Assembly: GCF_030697925.1 (NCBI RefSeq)
Contig: NZ_JAUYOJ010000227.1
Span: 1 to 61,901, forward strand
Length of the DNA: 61,901 bases
Direction of reading: 5' to 3'
DNA from: Phenylobacterium sp.
GTDB taxonomy: Bacteria; Pseudomonadota; Alphaproteobacteria; Caulobacterales; Caulobacteraceae
Below are positions 46,753 through 56,197 of this stretch, one piece after another. How positions within the stretch are numbered: the first letter of the stretch is position 1; every line of letters begins with the position of its first letter. Made by a program: the position numbers and the translations under genes. The notes beneath the pieces are model-generated. The model did no database searches, had not been told where the DNA came from, and saw only the letters and a list, made by a program, of their open reading frames with translations.

Positions 46753-47442
46753 ATGAGCCAGTGGGACTTCGCGGTCAACTTCTTCGTCGCCCTGTTCGCC
46801 CTGATCGACCCGATCGGGAACGTCCCGCTGTTCGCGGCGGCGACCAATGGGGTCAAGGGCCGCGAGAGCCGCCTGATCGCGGTCTACCTCTCGCTGTTCG
46901 TGCTGGTCTTCCTGACCTTCTTCTACTTTTCCGGCCTGGCCCTGCTGGAGTTCTTCGGCATCTCGCTGGCGGCCTTCCGGATCGCCGGCGGGGTGATCCT
47001 GTTCCTGCTGGGCCTGGACATGGTGCGCAACGACTTCACCGCCAGCCTGACCCTCGACGGCGACGACGGGACGACGGCCGGCGGCAAGGCCCAGGCCCGC
47101 GCCCGGTTCGAGCGGATGATCGTCCCCTTCGCCATGCCGCTGCTGATCGGGCCCGGCGCCATCTCGACGGTGGTGATCTACGCCAGCGAGGCCAAGCGGT
47201 TCGGGCTGGCCGGGGCCGCGGTTGGCGTGGCGGTGATCGCCGCCCTGGCGCTCGCCACCATGCTCAGCTTCTGGGCCACCCCGGTGATCACCAAGCTACT
47301 GGGCCGCATCGGCCTGACCATCGTGGTCCGGGTGCTGGGCCTGATCCTGTGCGCCCTGGCGGTGCAGTTCATCCTGGCGGGGATCGCCGAGTCGACGGCG
47401 GGCGTCATCCTGCGCGAGGCGGCGGCGCCCTACGCGAAGTAG
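46753..47442 (+). CDS. MarC family (NAAT) membrane protein
   Basis: 229 residues with six hydrophobic segments. The N-terminus (FAVNFFVALFALIDPIGNVPLFAAAT), FRIAGGVILFLLGLDMV and PFAMPLLIGPGAISTVVIYA match MarC/YhgN proteins. Their transport function is not well defined. A loop of about 30 residues after segment 3 is hydrophilic. Confidence 0.93.
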   Translation: MSQWDFAVNFFVALFALIDPIGNVPLFAAATNGVKGRESRLIAVYLSLFVLVFLTFFYFSGLALLEFFGISLAAFRIAGGVILFLLGLDMVRNDFTASLTLDGDDGTTAGGKAQARARFERMIVPFAMPLLIGPGAISTVVIYASEAKRFGLAGAAVGVAVIAALALATMLSFWATPVITKLLGRIGLTIVVRVLGLILCALAVQFILAGIAESTAGVILREAAAPYAK

Positions 47443-47459
47443 CGCTACTTCCAATCAAA

Positions 47460-47608
47460 GAGTGTCATCCCGGAAAGCGCGGAGCGCTTGTCCGGGACCC
47501 ATAGGCGCCGAATCCAATCCAGATGGCGAAGCGCCCGCCACTTCCTGCCCCATCAGGTGTTCATGGGTCCCGGTCTTGCCTCGCAAACCGGGATGACGGC
47601 CTTCGTAT
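47460..47608. repeat. Dispersed palindromic repeat (GTCATCCCGG...CCGGGATGAC)
   Basis: The ends form a long inverted repeat (GTCATCCCGG and CCGGGATGAC). Inside, AGCGCGGAGCGCTTGTCCGGGACCCAT mirrors ATGGGTCCCGGTCTTGCC. It is related to the element at 27190-27305. It separates the convergent marC-like and SDR genes. Confidence 0.6.
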
Positions 47609-47612
47609 AGCT

Positions 47613-48416
47613 CTAGACCTTCCCCCGGAATCGCGGTCCCTGGCTCGCCATGAGCGCCAGGGCCCAGTCGTCGGGGACCAGCTTGGCGAAGGCGGCGATG
47701 GCCTTGTTGGGCGCGCCGGGGACGCAGATGGCGCGGTTGGCCTCCACGGCCTCGTAGCCGGCGGCGGCCACCTCGTCGGCGCCCAGCCACATCCACTCGG
47801 GCACGCCGCGGCTGATCTGGTCGCGGGTGTGATTGACGTCGTGGAATTCCGAATAGGTGAAGCCCGGACACAGCGCGCTCACATGCACGCCGGTCGCCTG
47901 GTTTTCCAGGTGCAGGCTCTGGGAGGCCTTCACCAGATAGCTCTTGGTCGCGCCATAGAGCGTCGCCCCCGCCGAGCCGGGGATCAGGCCGGCCAGGGAG
48001 GCCACATTGACGATCCGCCCGAAGCGACGCTCGACCATGCCCGGCAGCACCCTGTGGGCCAGTTCCGTCGGTGCGGTCAGCATCACCTGCAGGAAGGCCG
48101 CGTGGGCCTCCCACGGGGTCTCCAGGAAGCCGCCGGGGATGCCGTAGCCGGCGTTGTTGATCAGGGCGTCCACCACCCGCCCGTGGGCGGTCAGGTGCTC
48201 CAGGATCGCCACGGGCGCGTCGGGCTCGGCCAGGTCGGCGGTGGCGGTGAGGGTCTCCACGCCGTAGCGCAGGCGGATCTCCTCGGCCAGCTTGTCCAGC
48301 CGGTCGGTGCGCCGGGCGGTCAGCGCCACGTCGTAGCCGTGGCTGGCGAAGATCCGTGCGAAGGCCGCGCCGATGCCGGCCGAAGCCCCCGTCACCAGCG
48401 CCAGTCTGCGATCCAT
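47613..48416 (-). CDS. SDR family oxidoreductase (DltE/YqjQ-like)
   Basis: 267 residues. The cofactor motif is ALVTGASAGIGAAFARIFASHGYDVALTARR. NNAG appears as LINNAGYGI and the catalytic YxxxK as TLYGATKSYLVKASQSL. The C-terminal half (SEFHDVNHTRDQISRGVPEWMWLGADEVAAAGYEAVE) matches the common bacterial lipid/ketone-type SDR subgroup. The substrate is unknown. Confidence 0.92.
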   Translation of the reverse strand: MDRRLALVTGASAGIGAAFARIFASHGYDVALTARRTDRLDKLAEEIRLRYGVETLTATADLAEPDAPVAILEHLTAHGRVVDALINNAGYGIPGGFLETPWEAHAAFLQVMLTAPTELAHRVLPGMVERRFGRIVNVASLAGLIPGSAGATLYGATKSYLVKASQSLHLENQATGVHVSALCPGFTYSEFHDVNHTRDQISRGVPEWMWLGADEVAAAGYEAVEANRAICVPGAPNKAIAAFAKLVPDDWALALMASQGPRFRGKV

Positions 48417-48622
48417 GTCGGCCCTCGAACCTCTCGAAGCGGTCAGGCTCCGAAGGTGGCCAAAGCGCCGGGAAGGTCAAGCCGCGCGCGCTTCGAGACC
48501 GTGAGCGTCAGCATGACGCGGCCACGCCGACGTTGTATGGGGCTCCAATCGGGTGTATCGCGCCCGCCGCGACGGCATCGGGCCGCCCAAGGGAACCTCC
48601 TCCTCGTTCCCGGAGACTTTGG

Positions 48623-50542
48623 ATGGCTGATCCGGCCGACGCCCTTCGGGGTGCTGGAGAAGAGTCGCACTCCGCTCACAAGAAGGAAGGCTTCTGGGCG
48701 CTCGCCCTCGGCTCCGTGGGCGTGGTGTTCGGCGACATCGGCACCAGCCCTCTCTACGCCATGCGCGAGGCCCTGGCCCATTCGCGCGGCGGCGGAACCG
48801 ACGAACTCGCCGTGCTAGGCGTGGTGTCGCTGGTCACCTGGGCGCTGATCCTCATCGTTACGATCAAGTACGTCGTCTTCCTGATGCGCGCCGACAACAA
48901 GGGCGAAGGCGGTACGCTGGCCCTGATGGCCCTGGCCCAGCGTTCGCTTGGCCGGCGGTCCCGGGCGGTGTTCATCCTGGGCGTGGTCGGCGCGGCGCTG
49001 TTCTACGCCGACGGTGTGATCACCCCCGCCGTTTCGGTCCTGGGCTCTATCGAGGGGCTCAAGGAAGTCCCCGGCATGGGCGATAGGCTGGCGCCCCTCG
49101 TGCTTCCCCTGTCGGCGGGCATCCTCATCGCCCTCTTCATGGTGCAGTCCCGCGGCACGGCCAGCGTGGCGCGGCTGTTCGGACCGATCACGGCCCTATG
49201 GTTCGTCACCCTTGGAGCGCTTGGGCTGCTGCATATTGGCGACGATCCGTCGATCATCCGGGGGCTGCTCCCGCACTACGGGGTGATGTTCCTGTTCTCC
49301 AACGGCCTGCTCGGCTTCGTCATCCTGGGCAGCGTCTTCCTGGCGGTCACCGGGGCCGAGGCGCTCTATGCGGACATGGGGCATTTCGGCAAGAAGCCCA
49401 TCCGCACGGCCTGGGTGATTCTGGTCCTGCCCGCCCTGGTGCTGAACTATCTCGGCCAGGGCGCCCTGGTGCTCGACAACCCGATGGCCCGGGTGAACCC
49501 CTTCTTCCAGATGATCCCAGAGGTCATCTACTGGCCGGTGTGGCTGCTGTCGGTCGCCGCGACGGTGATCGCCAGCCAGGCGGTCATCACAGGCGCCTTC
49601 TCCCTGACCCAGCAGGCGGTCCAACTTGGCCTGCTGCCGCGGATCGACATACGCCGAACCAGCGAGACCCAGGCCGGGCAGATCTACGTGCCGCAGGTGA
49701 ACACCTATCTGCTGATCGGCGTGCTGGTGCTGCTGGCGATGTTCCGGAGTTCATCGGGTCTCGCGGCGGCCTACGGCATCGCCGTCACCGGCGCGATGTT
49801 CGTCGACACCCTGCTGTTCTTCGTGATCATCCGCTACATGTGGAAGCGTCCGCTGTGGCAGGCCCTGGCGGCGGTGATCGGCTTCGGCGCCATCGACGTG
49901 ATCTTCCTCGGCTCGAACCTTCTGAAAATTCCCCAGGGCGCCTGGTTGCCCCTCGTGATGGGCGGCGCCCTGGTCGTCATCATGTGGACGTGGAACCGCG
50001 GCGCCGAGATCCTCAGCGAGAAGACCCGGCGCGATTCCGTGCCGCTGATCGAGCTGTCGGAAATCCTCAAGGCCCGGGCCCCACACCGCGCGCCCGGCAC
50101 CGCGATCTTCCTGACCTCGGACCCGGACATGGCGCCGGTCGCCTTGATGCACAATCTCAAGCACAACAAGGTTCTTCACGAGAAGAACATCATTCTCACC
50201 ATCGTCACCGCCGAAACGCCGCGCGTGAGGGAGGACGACCGCATCCGCATTGAGCCGGTCAACGAGGACTTCAAGAAGGTCTTCATCACCTACGGTTTCA
50301 TGGAGAGCCCGAACCTGCCCAAGGCGCTAGGCCTGTGCCGCAAGCTCGGCCTGAAGTTCGACATCATGGCCACCAGCTTCTTCCTCGGCCGCCGCTCCAT
50401 CGTGCCCTCGGCCCAGTCGGGCATGCCGCTCTGGCAGGACAAGGTATTCATCTTCCTGATGAAGAACGCGGCCAATCCCACCGACTTCTACAAGATCCCC
50501 CCGGGCCGGGTGGTCGAGCTCGGAACCCAGGTGACGGTCTAG
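48623..50542 (+). CDS. kup: Kup-type low-affinity potassium transporter
   Basis: 639 residues, the family length. Twelve hydrophobic segments are followed by a cytoplasmic tail. GVVFGDIGTSPLYAMREAL, YADGVITPAVSVLGSIEGL, GLLPHYGVMFLF and QAVITGAFSLTQQAVQLGLLPR are diagnostic. Kup takes up potassium with protons. The ATG at 48623 follows CGGAG. The next small gene starts immediately after its stop codon. Confidence 0.96.
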   Translation: MADPADALRGAGEESHSAHKKEGFWALALGSVGVVFGDIGTSPLYAMREALAHSRGGGTDELAVLGVVSLVTWALILIVTIKYVVFLMRADNKGEGGTLALMALAQRSLGRRSRAVFILGVVGAALFYADGVITPAVSVLGSIEGLKEVPGMGDRLAPLVLPLSAGILIALFMVQSRGTASVARLFGPITALWFVTLGALGLLHIGDDPSIIRGLLPHYGVMFLFSNGLLGFVILGSVFLAVTGAEALYADMGHFGKKPIRTAWVILVLPALVLNYLGQGALVLDNPMARVNPFFQMIPEVIYWPVWLLSVAATVIASQAVITGAFSLTQQAVQLGLLPRIDIRRTSETQAGQIYVPQVNTYLLIGVLVLLAMFRSSSGLAAAYGIAVTGAMFVDTLLFFVIIRYMWKRPLWQALAAVIGFGAIDVIFLGSNLLKIPQGAWLPLVMGGALVVIMWTWNRGAEILSEKTRRDSVPLIELSEILKARAPHRAPGTAIFLTSDPDMAPVALMHNLKHNKVLHEKNIILTIVTAETPRVREDDRIRIEPVNEDFKKVFITYGFMESPNLPKALGLCRKLGLKFDIMATSFFLGRRSIVPSAQSGMPLWQDKVFIFLMKNAANPTDFYKIPPGRVVELGTQVTV

Positions 50543-50899
50543 ATGACATTGCTCTCCATCGCCGCCGACATCCTCTGGATCGTCGCCCTCTCGATCATGG
50601 CCTCGGCCAGCCTGACCGCCTGGCGGCGCATGGACGCCGACACCAAGGTGCCGATGCAGGGCGACCCGCGAAAGGCCCTGCGCCTGAAGCGCAACCTGGC
50701 GCTGGGCCTGCCCATGGTCCTGGCCTTCGCCTTCGGGGCGGTCCTGCTGTGGGGACACCGTAGCGTGACCAGCATAAGCTACGACGTGATCTTCTTCGGC
50801 CTGCGGGCCACCCTGGCGGCGGTCATCGCCCTGATGCACCTCCAGTGGCTGAGGGGCGCGCTGGCGGCTCTCGAGGCCGAAGGTGCGCTCAAACCCTGA
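50543..50899 (+). CDS. Small membrane protein coupled to kup
   Basis: 118 residues with three hydrophobic segments: LLSIAADILWIVALSIMASASL, LALGLPMVLAFAFGAVLLWG and VIFFGLRATLAAVIALMHLQWL. A basic loop (MQGDPRKALRLKRNLA) lies between the first two. Its ATG abuts the kup stop codon with no spacer, so translation is coupled. No family is recognised; an accessory role in potassium transport is inferred from position only. Confidence 0.8.
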   Translation: MTLLSIAADILWIVALSIMASASLTAWRRMDADTKVPMQGDPRKALRLKRNLALGLPMVLAFAFGAVLLWGHRSVTSISYDVIFFGLRATLAAVIALMHLQWLRGALAALEAEGALKP

Positions 50900-50908
50900 G
50901 GCCCGCGC

Positions 50909-51370
50909 TCAGGGAAGCGGGATCTCGAAGCTGCGCTTGACGGTCTCCATCGGCACGTCGGTCTTGACGCTCTGGACGCTGGGGATGCGGGTCAGGTGGT
51001 CGGCCTGGAAGCGCCAGTAGCTGTTGAGGTCGGCAGTCACGATCCGCAACAGGGCGTCGCATTCGCCGGTGGTCAGATAACACTCCATCACCTCCGGCAT
51101 CCTCCGGACGGCCTCGGCGAACTGGTTGGTGACGTCGGCGTCCTGGGTCTTGAACCAGACGCGCGCGAACACGGTCAGCCCGACCCCGAGCTTCGAGCCA
51201 TCCAGCACCGCCACATAGCGCTCGATCACGCCGGCCTCTTCCAACAGACGCACCCGGCGCAGGCAGGGCGAAGGCGACAAACCCACCTCCCGAGCGAGTT
51301 CGATATTCTGCATGCGGCCGTCCCGCTGCAGCGCGCGCAGGATGCGCCGGTCGATCGCGTCGAGTTTCAT
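50909..51370 (-). CDS. Lrp/AsnC family transcriptional regulator
   Basis: 153 residues. The HTH spans residues 1-60 (LDAIDRRILRALQRDGRMQNIELAREVGLSPSPCLRRVRLLEEAGVIERY). The RAM ligand domain follows (FARVWFKTQD, MECYLTTGECDALLRIVTADLNSYWRF). Lrp-type proteins respond to amino acids. It is divergent from argG across 111 bp containing a perfect 5-bp inverted repeat. A start six codons upstream is possible. Confidence 0.95.
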   Translation of the reverse strand: MKLDAIDRRILRALQRDGRMQNIELAREVGLSPSPCLRRVRLLEEAGVIERYVAVLDGSKLGVGLTVFARVWFKTQDADVTNQFAEAVRRMPEVMECYLTTGECDALLRIVTADLNSYWRFQADHLTRIPSVQSVKTDVPMETVKRSFEIPLP

Positions 51371-51399
51371 TGGCGCCACACGCCTCATTCCTACGCCAG

Positions 51400-51412
51400 A
51401 TTGGCATCCAAT
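51400..51412. promoter_or_regulatory. Inverted repeat ATTGG-CAT-CCAAT in the lrp-argG intergenic region
   Basis: A perfect 5-bp inverted repeat with a 3-nt spacer lies 30 nt upstream of the regulator start and 70 nt upstream of argG. A related TTGCAATCCAATTG follows at about 51441-51454. It is a candidate site for the Lrp-type regulator on its own promoter and argG. Confidence 0.45.
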
Positions 51413-51481
51413 GCTGCAATCGCACTCATTCTTGGTGTCTTTGCAATCCAATTGTTTTGATCTTGGCCTAAGGTGCCGCCC

Positions 51482-52720
51482 ATGAACACGACCACGCCCT
51501 CCGTCAAGAAAGTCGTCCTCGCCTATTCCGGCGGCCTCGACACCTCGATCATCCTCAAGTGGCTGCAGACCGAGTACGGGGCGGAGGTGGTCACCTTCAC
51601 CGCCGACCTGGGCCAGGGCGAGGAGATCGAACCCGCGCGCGCCAAGGCCCTGGCCGCCGGCGTGAAGCCCGAGAACATCTTCATCGAGGACGTGCGCGAG
51701 GAGTTCGTCCGCGACTTCGTCTTCCCGATGTTCCGCGCCAACACGGTCTATGAGGGCCAGTACCTGCTGGGCACCTCCATCGCCCGGCCGCTGATCGCCA
51801 AGCGCCAGATCGAGATCGCCCGGCAGACCGGCGCCGACGCGGTCAGCCATGGCGCCACCGGCAAGGGCAACGACCAGGTCCGCTTCGAGCTCGGCTATTA
51901 CGCCCTGGAGCCGGACATCCACGTGATCGCCCCCTGGCGCGAATGGGACTTCAAGAGCCGCGAGGCCCTGCTGGACTTCGCCGAGAAGCACCAGATCCAG
52001 ATCACCAAGGACAAGCGCGGCGAGGCCCCCTTCAGCGTCGACGCCAACCTGCTGCACTCCTCTTCCGAGGGGAAGGTGCTGGAGGACCCGGCGGTCGAGG
52101 CCCCCGAATTCGTGCACATGCGCACCATCGCCCCCGAGGACGCGCCGGACAAGGCGACCGTCTTCACCATGGACTTCGAGAAGGGCGACCCGATCGCCAT
52201 CGACGGGGTGAAGATGAGCCCGGCCACCCTGCTGACCCGGCTCAACGAGCTCGGCCACGACAACGGCGTGGGTCGCCTGGACCTGGTGGAGAACCGCTTC
52301 GTCGGCATGAAGTCGCGCGGCGTCTACGAAACCCCCGGCGGGACCATCCTGCTGGCCGCCCACCGGGGCATCGAGTCCATCACCCTGGACCGCGGATCCA
52401 TGCACCTGAAGGACGAGCTGATGCCGAAGTACGCATCGCTGGTCTATAACGGCTTCTGGTTCGCCCCCGAGCGCGAGATGCTGCAGGCGGCCATCGACCA
52501 CAGTCAGGCCATGGTCACCGGCCAGGTGCGGGTGAAGCTCTACAAGGGCAATGTCAGCATCGTCGGCCGCACCAGCCCCTACTCGCTGTATGACCAGGAC
52601 CTGGTCACCTTCGAGGAGGGCAAGGTCGCCTACGACCACCGCGACGCGGCGGGCTTCATCAAGCTCAACGCGCTTCGCCTGCGCGTGGCCGCCAAGCGCG
52701 ACCAGCGCATCAAGGGTTAG
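51482..52720 (+). CDS. argG: Argininosuccinate synthase
   Basis: ArgG joins citrulline and aspartate using ATP, the penultimate step of arginine synthesis. The 412 residues contain [19 protein letters not shown] (pyrophosphate-binding P-loop), [20 protein letters not shown] and [21 protein letters not shown]. The ATG at 51482 is preferred to a GTG three codons earlier. It shares four bases with the convergent KTSC gene. Confidence 0.98.
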   Translation: MNTTTPSVKKVVLAYSGGLDTSIILKWLQTEYGAEVVTFTADLGQGEEIEPARAKALAAGVKPENIFIEDVREEFVRDFVFPMFRANTVYEGQYLLGTSIARPLIAKRQIEIARQTGADAVSHGATGKGNDQVRFELGYYALEPDIHVIAPWREWDFKSREALLDFAEKHQIQITKDKRGEAPFSVDANLLHSSSEGKVLEDPAVEAPEFVHMRTIAPEDAPDKATVFTMDFEKGDPIAIDGVKMSPATLLTRLNELGHDNGVGRLDLVENRFVGMKSRGVYETPGGTILLAAHRGIESITLDRGSMHLKDELMPKYASLVYNGFWFAPEREMLQAAIDHSQAMVTGQVRVKLYKGNVSIVGRTSPYSLYDQDLVTFEEGKVAYDHRDAAGFIKLNALRLRVAAKRDQRIKG

Positions 52721-52923
52721 CCGCCGAGCTTGTTGTAGGGGTACTGGTCGCGGATCTCGAAGGCGAAGAACCGGCCCTTCGAATCCGCGTCGACGAAGCT
52801 GCGGTGCACCTCGCCGGGCACGCCCACATAGACGTACGCATCGCCGTCGTGGAAGGTGACGAAGAGCTTCGCCCGCGCTTCGTCATAGCGGATGTCGCGG
52901 ATAGCCTCGGACTCGACCTGCAT
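52717..52923 (-). CDS. KTSC domain protein
   Basis: 68 residues. The single KTSC domain shows [46 protein letters not shown], where the name-giving C-terminal KTSC is degenerate. Such proteins are small, and some are found fused to lysyl-tRNA synthetase-like modules; the role is unknown. Confidence 0.9.
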   Translation of the reverse strand: MQVESEAIRDIRYDEARAKLFVTFHDGDAYVYVGVPGEVHRSFVDADSKGRFFAFEIRDQYPYNKLGG

Positions 52924-53059
52924 GGTGGGTCTCCCAACGTTCCGTGGACCGACCTTAAGAACGCGTCGACTTGGCGGATTAGTTCCCTTCGGCCTTCGCG
53001 CCGTGGCAGTCTGCCGCCAACGGCGGAGCTACCGCCAACAGCGTTTCGGGGGAAAATCC

Positions 53060-53464
53060 ATGCAACCACACGGCTATGTCGCGCTCGTCACCATCGCGGC
53101 GCTTCTCACCTATCTCTGGATGATGGTCCGCGTCGGCCAGGCCCGCGCCAAGTGTGGGATCTCCGCCCCGGCCATGGTCGGCGACCCGCTGCTCGAGCGG
53201 ACCATCCGGGTCCACTACAACACCCTGGAGGCCCTGCCGGTGTTCCTGGCGAGCCTTTGGCTGTTCGCCGTCTACTGGAACGACCTGGTGGCCGCCGGCC
53301 TGGGCGTGGTGTGGATCGTGGGCCGCATCGTCTATGCGCTTGGCTATTTCGCCGACCCGGGCAAGCGCGAGGCCGGATTCATGATCCAGTTCGCCGCCAC
53401 CGCCGTCCTATTGTTCGGGGCCCTGGGTCGGATCGTCTGGTCGCTGGCGGTCGTAGGCGCCTAA
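53060..53464 (+). CDS. MAPEG family membrane protein
   Basis: 134 residues with four membrane segments (YVALVTIAALLTYLWMMV, LPVFLASLWLFAVYW, AAGLGVVWIVGRIVYALGYF, FAATAVLLFGALGRIVWSL). The loop ERTIRVHYNTLEALPVF matches the MAPEG signature (glutathione-dependent eicosanoid/detoxification enzymes). The ATG at 53060 has a GGGGG run 8 nt upstream. The substrate is unknown. Confidence 0.92.
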   Translation: MQPHGYVALVTIAALLTYLWMMVRVGQARAKCGISAPAMVGDPLLERTIRVHYNTLEALPVFLASLWLFAVYWNDLVAAGLGVVWIVGRIVYALGYFADPGKREAGFMIQFAATAVLLFGALGRIVWSLAVVGA

Positions 53465-53563
53465 CCCTCTCAATTTGAGACGGTGGCGATGGCGAAGCGC
53501 TACTATAACGGGTAACGCAATTTCAGGGTTTTTGACCGCCACTGTCGCACGGAGGTGCGTCTC

Positions 53564-55315
53564 ATGGTCGGAAGCCCGCAACCCGCGACGACGAGTCCGG
53601 CCGCCACGCCCGTCAGACGGCGCGGCGACCTGGCCGGCGGCCTGATCATCACGGCCCTGGCCGCCGTGGCCGCCCTGCCCCTGGTCCCTTGGGTGGCGGT
53701 CGCCGCCTGGACGGCCGTCGTGCTCGGCGCCGTCTGGACCGAGGCGCGTCATACCCGGCGCGGTTGGCGGGGCGCGGCGCTCGTCGCGGTCACCAACACC
53801 CTCTACGCCGGGGCGGCGCTGGGGCTGATCATCTGGGGCGACCCGGCCGCGCGGCTGTTCAGCTTCGCCCTGATGGCCGTCTGCATGGTCCACGTCCTGA
53901 TGCGCCACCACCTGTCGCCGTGGGCCTTCCTCGTCGGGGTGGGCCCGCACATCGCGGTGCTGGGGCTGGTGGGCTTCGGCCTCACCCAGACCGCCCTGGC
54001 GCGCGGCGACCTGTTGGCCGCCCTGACGCCGGCCGCGGTCCTGGGCCTGTTCGCCGCCCTGTTCTGGACCGCCCGCGCGCAACTGGCCCAGTCCTGGGCC
54101 GAGCTGTCGGCCGCCAAGCAGGAGGCCCAGGAGCGCGAGCGCGCCGCCGAGGCCGCCAACCGCGCCAAGTCGCACTTCCTGGCCACCATGAGCCACGAGA
54201 TCCGCACACCGCTGAACGGAGTGCTGGGCATGGCCCAGGCCATGGGCGGGGACGAGCTGTCGGATGTGCAGCGCGAACGCCTGAGGGTCATCCGCCGTTC
54301 GGGCGAGACCCTGCTGGCCGTGCTCAACGACGTGCTGGACCTGTCCAAGATCGAGGCCAGCAAGCTGGAGCTGGAGCTCGTCGACTTCGACATGGCCCAC
54401 CTGGCGCGCGGCGTGGTGGCGGCCTTCACTCCGCTGGCCAACCGCAAGGGCGTCTCGTTCGGCTTCGAGATCGAGGACACCGCCCTGGGCGCCTATCGCG
54501 GCGACTCCACCCGCCTGCGGCAAATCCTCTACAACCTGATCTCCAACGCGGTGAAATTCACCGAGTCCGGCGGGGTCAACCTGTCCATCGTGCGCCGCGA
54601 CGAGATCGTCGAGATCACCGTCGTCGACAGCGGCATCGGCATGGCGCCGGAAAGCCTGTCGCGGCTGTTCGACAATTTCTTCCAGGCCGACGCCTCCACC
54701 ACCCGCCGGTTCGGCGGCTCGGGCCTGGGCCTGGCCATCTGCCGCGAACTGGCCGGCCTCATGGGCGGCGGCATCGAGGCCGAGAGTGTCCTGGGGCAGG
54801 GCTCCACCTTCCGGGTCGTCCTGCCGCTGCCGCGGGTCGGCGACGCCGTGGCCAAGCCGGCGCGCGCGCCGGCCCCGTTCCCGGAGACCGGGCCGCAGTC
54901 CCTCGACATCCGGGTGCTGGCCGCCGAGGACAACGACGTCAACCAGCTGGTGCTCAAGACCCTGCTGATGCAGGCCGGGATCGAGCCGGTGATCGTCGCC
55001 AACGGTCGCGAGGCCGTGGAGGCCTGGGAGCGCGAGGACTGGGACATCATCCTGATGGACGTCCAGATGCCGGAAATGGACGGCCCCGCCGCGGCCCGCG
55101 CCATCCGGACGCGCGAGGCGGAGACCGGGCGGCGCTGGACGCCGATCATCGCGCTCACCGCCAACACCATGACCCACCAGCGGGCCGAGTACGACGCCGC
55201 CGGCATGAACGGCCTAGTGGCCAAGCCCATCGAGATCGGCCGCCTGTTCGAGGCCCTGGAGAACGCCCTGGCCGCCGCCGCCGAGGACACCCGCCTGTTG
55301 GCCGGCCAGGGCTAG
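53564..55315 (+). CDS. Membrane-bound hybrid histidine kinase
   Basis: 583 residues. Five or six membrane segments occupy residues 25-170. A short coiled coil (SAAKQEAQERERAAEAANRAK) leads to the DHp His in MSHEIRTPLNGVLGMAQAM. The HATPase has NAVKFTESGGV, VVDSGIGM and GGSGLGLAICRELAGLMGG. A C-terminal receiver has VLAAEDNDVNQ, IILMDVQMPEMDG and GLVAKPIEI. The ATG at 53564 with GGAGG 8 nt upstream fits better than the GTG three codons earlier. No cognate regulator is adjacent. Confidence 0.93.
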   Translation: MVGSPQPATTSPAATPVRRRGDLAGGLIITALAAVAALPLVPWVAVAAWTAVVLGAVWTEARHTRRGWRGAALVAVTNTLYAGAALGLIIWGDPAARLFSFALMAVCMVHVLMRHHLSPWAFLVGVGPHIAVLGLVGFGLTQTALARGDLLAALTPAAVLGLFAALFWTARAQLAQSWAELSAAKQEAQERERAAEAANRAKSHFLATMSHEIRTPLNGVLGMAQAMGGDELSDVQRERLRVIRRSGETLLAVLNDVLDLSKIEASKLELELVDFDMAHLARGVVAAFTPLANRKGVSFGFEIEDTALGAYRGDSTRLRQILYNLISNAVKFTESGGVNLSIVRRDEIVEITVVDSGIGMAPESLSRLFDNFFQADASTTRRFGGSGLGLAICRELAGLMGGGIEAESVLGQGSTFRVVLPLPRVGDAVAKPARAPAPFPETGPQSLDIRVLAAEDNDVNQLVLKTLLMQAGIEPVIVANGREAVEAWEREDWDIILMDVQMPEMDGPAAARAIRTREAETGRRWTPIIALTANTMTHQRAEYDAAGMNGLVAKPIEIGRLFEALENALAAAAEDTRLLAGQG

Positions 55316-56082
55316 AACAGCAGCGCCACGCCCTGCCAAACCGCCAGGCCGATCACCAGCAATCCGACGATCCAGGTCAGCGCCCGCAGCGGCAGGACCT
55401 TCACCATCCAGCCGGCGATGGGCGCCGCGACGATCCCGCCGCCGATCAAGCCCAGGACCGACCACAGATACTGCTTCATGCCGCCGGACTCCCAGTGGCC
55501 GCTGAGCAGCGCCGCCAGGAAGGTCGCCGAGATGGCCGCGGCCACGAAGGCTTCCGCCGCATTGGTGGTGCCAATGGCCTTGCGGGGTTCCGCTCCGGTC
55601 CCGAGCAGGGTCGAGGTGACCACCGGCCCCCAGCCGCCGCCGCCGACCGCGTCGAAGAACCCGCCGACCAGGCCCAGCGGGAAGGGCGATTTCCAGGAGA
55701 ATGGCTTGGGCCGGGCGCCCTTCCAGGCGCGATAGAGGATCACCACACCCATCAGGCCCAGCCAGCCGACGACATAGGGCTTGATCAGGTCGCCGTCGAT
55801 GGAGGTGAGCACGAAGGTCCCGACCACGCCGCCCAGCACCCCGCCCAAGGACAGCAAAAGCAGGAGCCGCCAGTCCACGTTGCGATGGGCGATGTGGGAG
55901 ACCGCCGAGGCCGCGCCGGTGAAGACCTTGGCCGCATGCACGCTGGCCGAGGCGGCGGCGGGCGGCACCCCGTTGGCCAGCAGGACCGTGGTGGAGACCA
56001 CGCCATAGGCCATGCCCAGCGCGCCATCGACGAGCTGGGCGGCGAAGCCTACCGCGGCGAACAACCAGAATTCCGGACCCAT
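55312..56082 (-). CDS. TSUP (TauE/SafE) family permease
   Basis: 256 residues with eight hydrophobic segments. GALGMAYGVVSTTVLLANGVPPAAASASVHAAKVFTGAASAVSH and LGLVGGFFDAVGGGGWGPVVTSTLLGTGAEPRKAIGTTNAAE are the duplicated TSUP motifs. The family moves sulfite and organosulfonates. The ATG at 56082 has GGAGGAG 3-7 nt upstream. It shares a stop tetranucleotide with the convergent kinase. Confidence 0.93.
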   Translation of the reverse strand: MGPEFWLFAAVGFAAQLVDGALGMAYGVVSTTVLLANGVPPAAASASVHAAKVFTGAASAVSHIAHRNVDWRLLLLLSLGGVLGGVVGTFVLTSIDGDLIKPYVVGWLGLMGVVILYRAWKGARPKPFSWKSPFPLGLVGGFFDAVGGGGWGPVVTSTLLGTGAEPRKAIGTTNAAEAFVAAAISATFLAALLSGHWESGGMKQYLWSVLGLIGGGIVAAPIAGWMVKVLPLRALTWIVGLLVIGLAVWQGVALLF

Positions 56083-56197
56083 CGCTCCTCCGTTCGAATT
56101 CGGAGGTCGCAGGTCTTCCGAACCGGGGCAATGGGGATTACCTGGGGACGGCGCCAGCATCTCTGAGCCTCCTCCCCTCTAGCGCCCGGCCCCACAC

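Noticed and set aside
48417..48622. Riboswitch upstream of kup
   Set aside because: Only a weak 6-bp hairpin (GGGAAC/GTTCCC); no known aptamer core.
53689..56166. 825-codon plus-strand frame through the kinase and TSUP genes
   Set aside because: Arg/Gly/Pro-rich out-of-frame reading of a well-recognised kinase.
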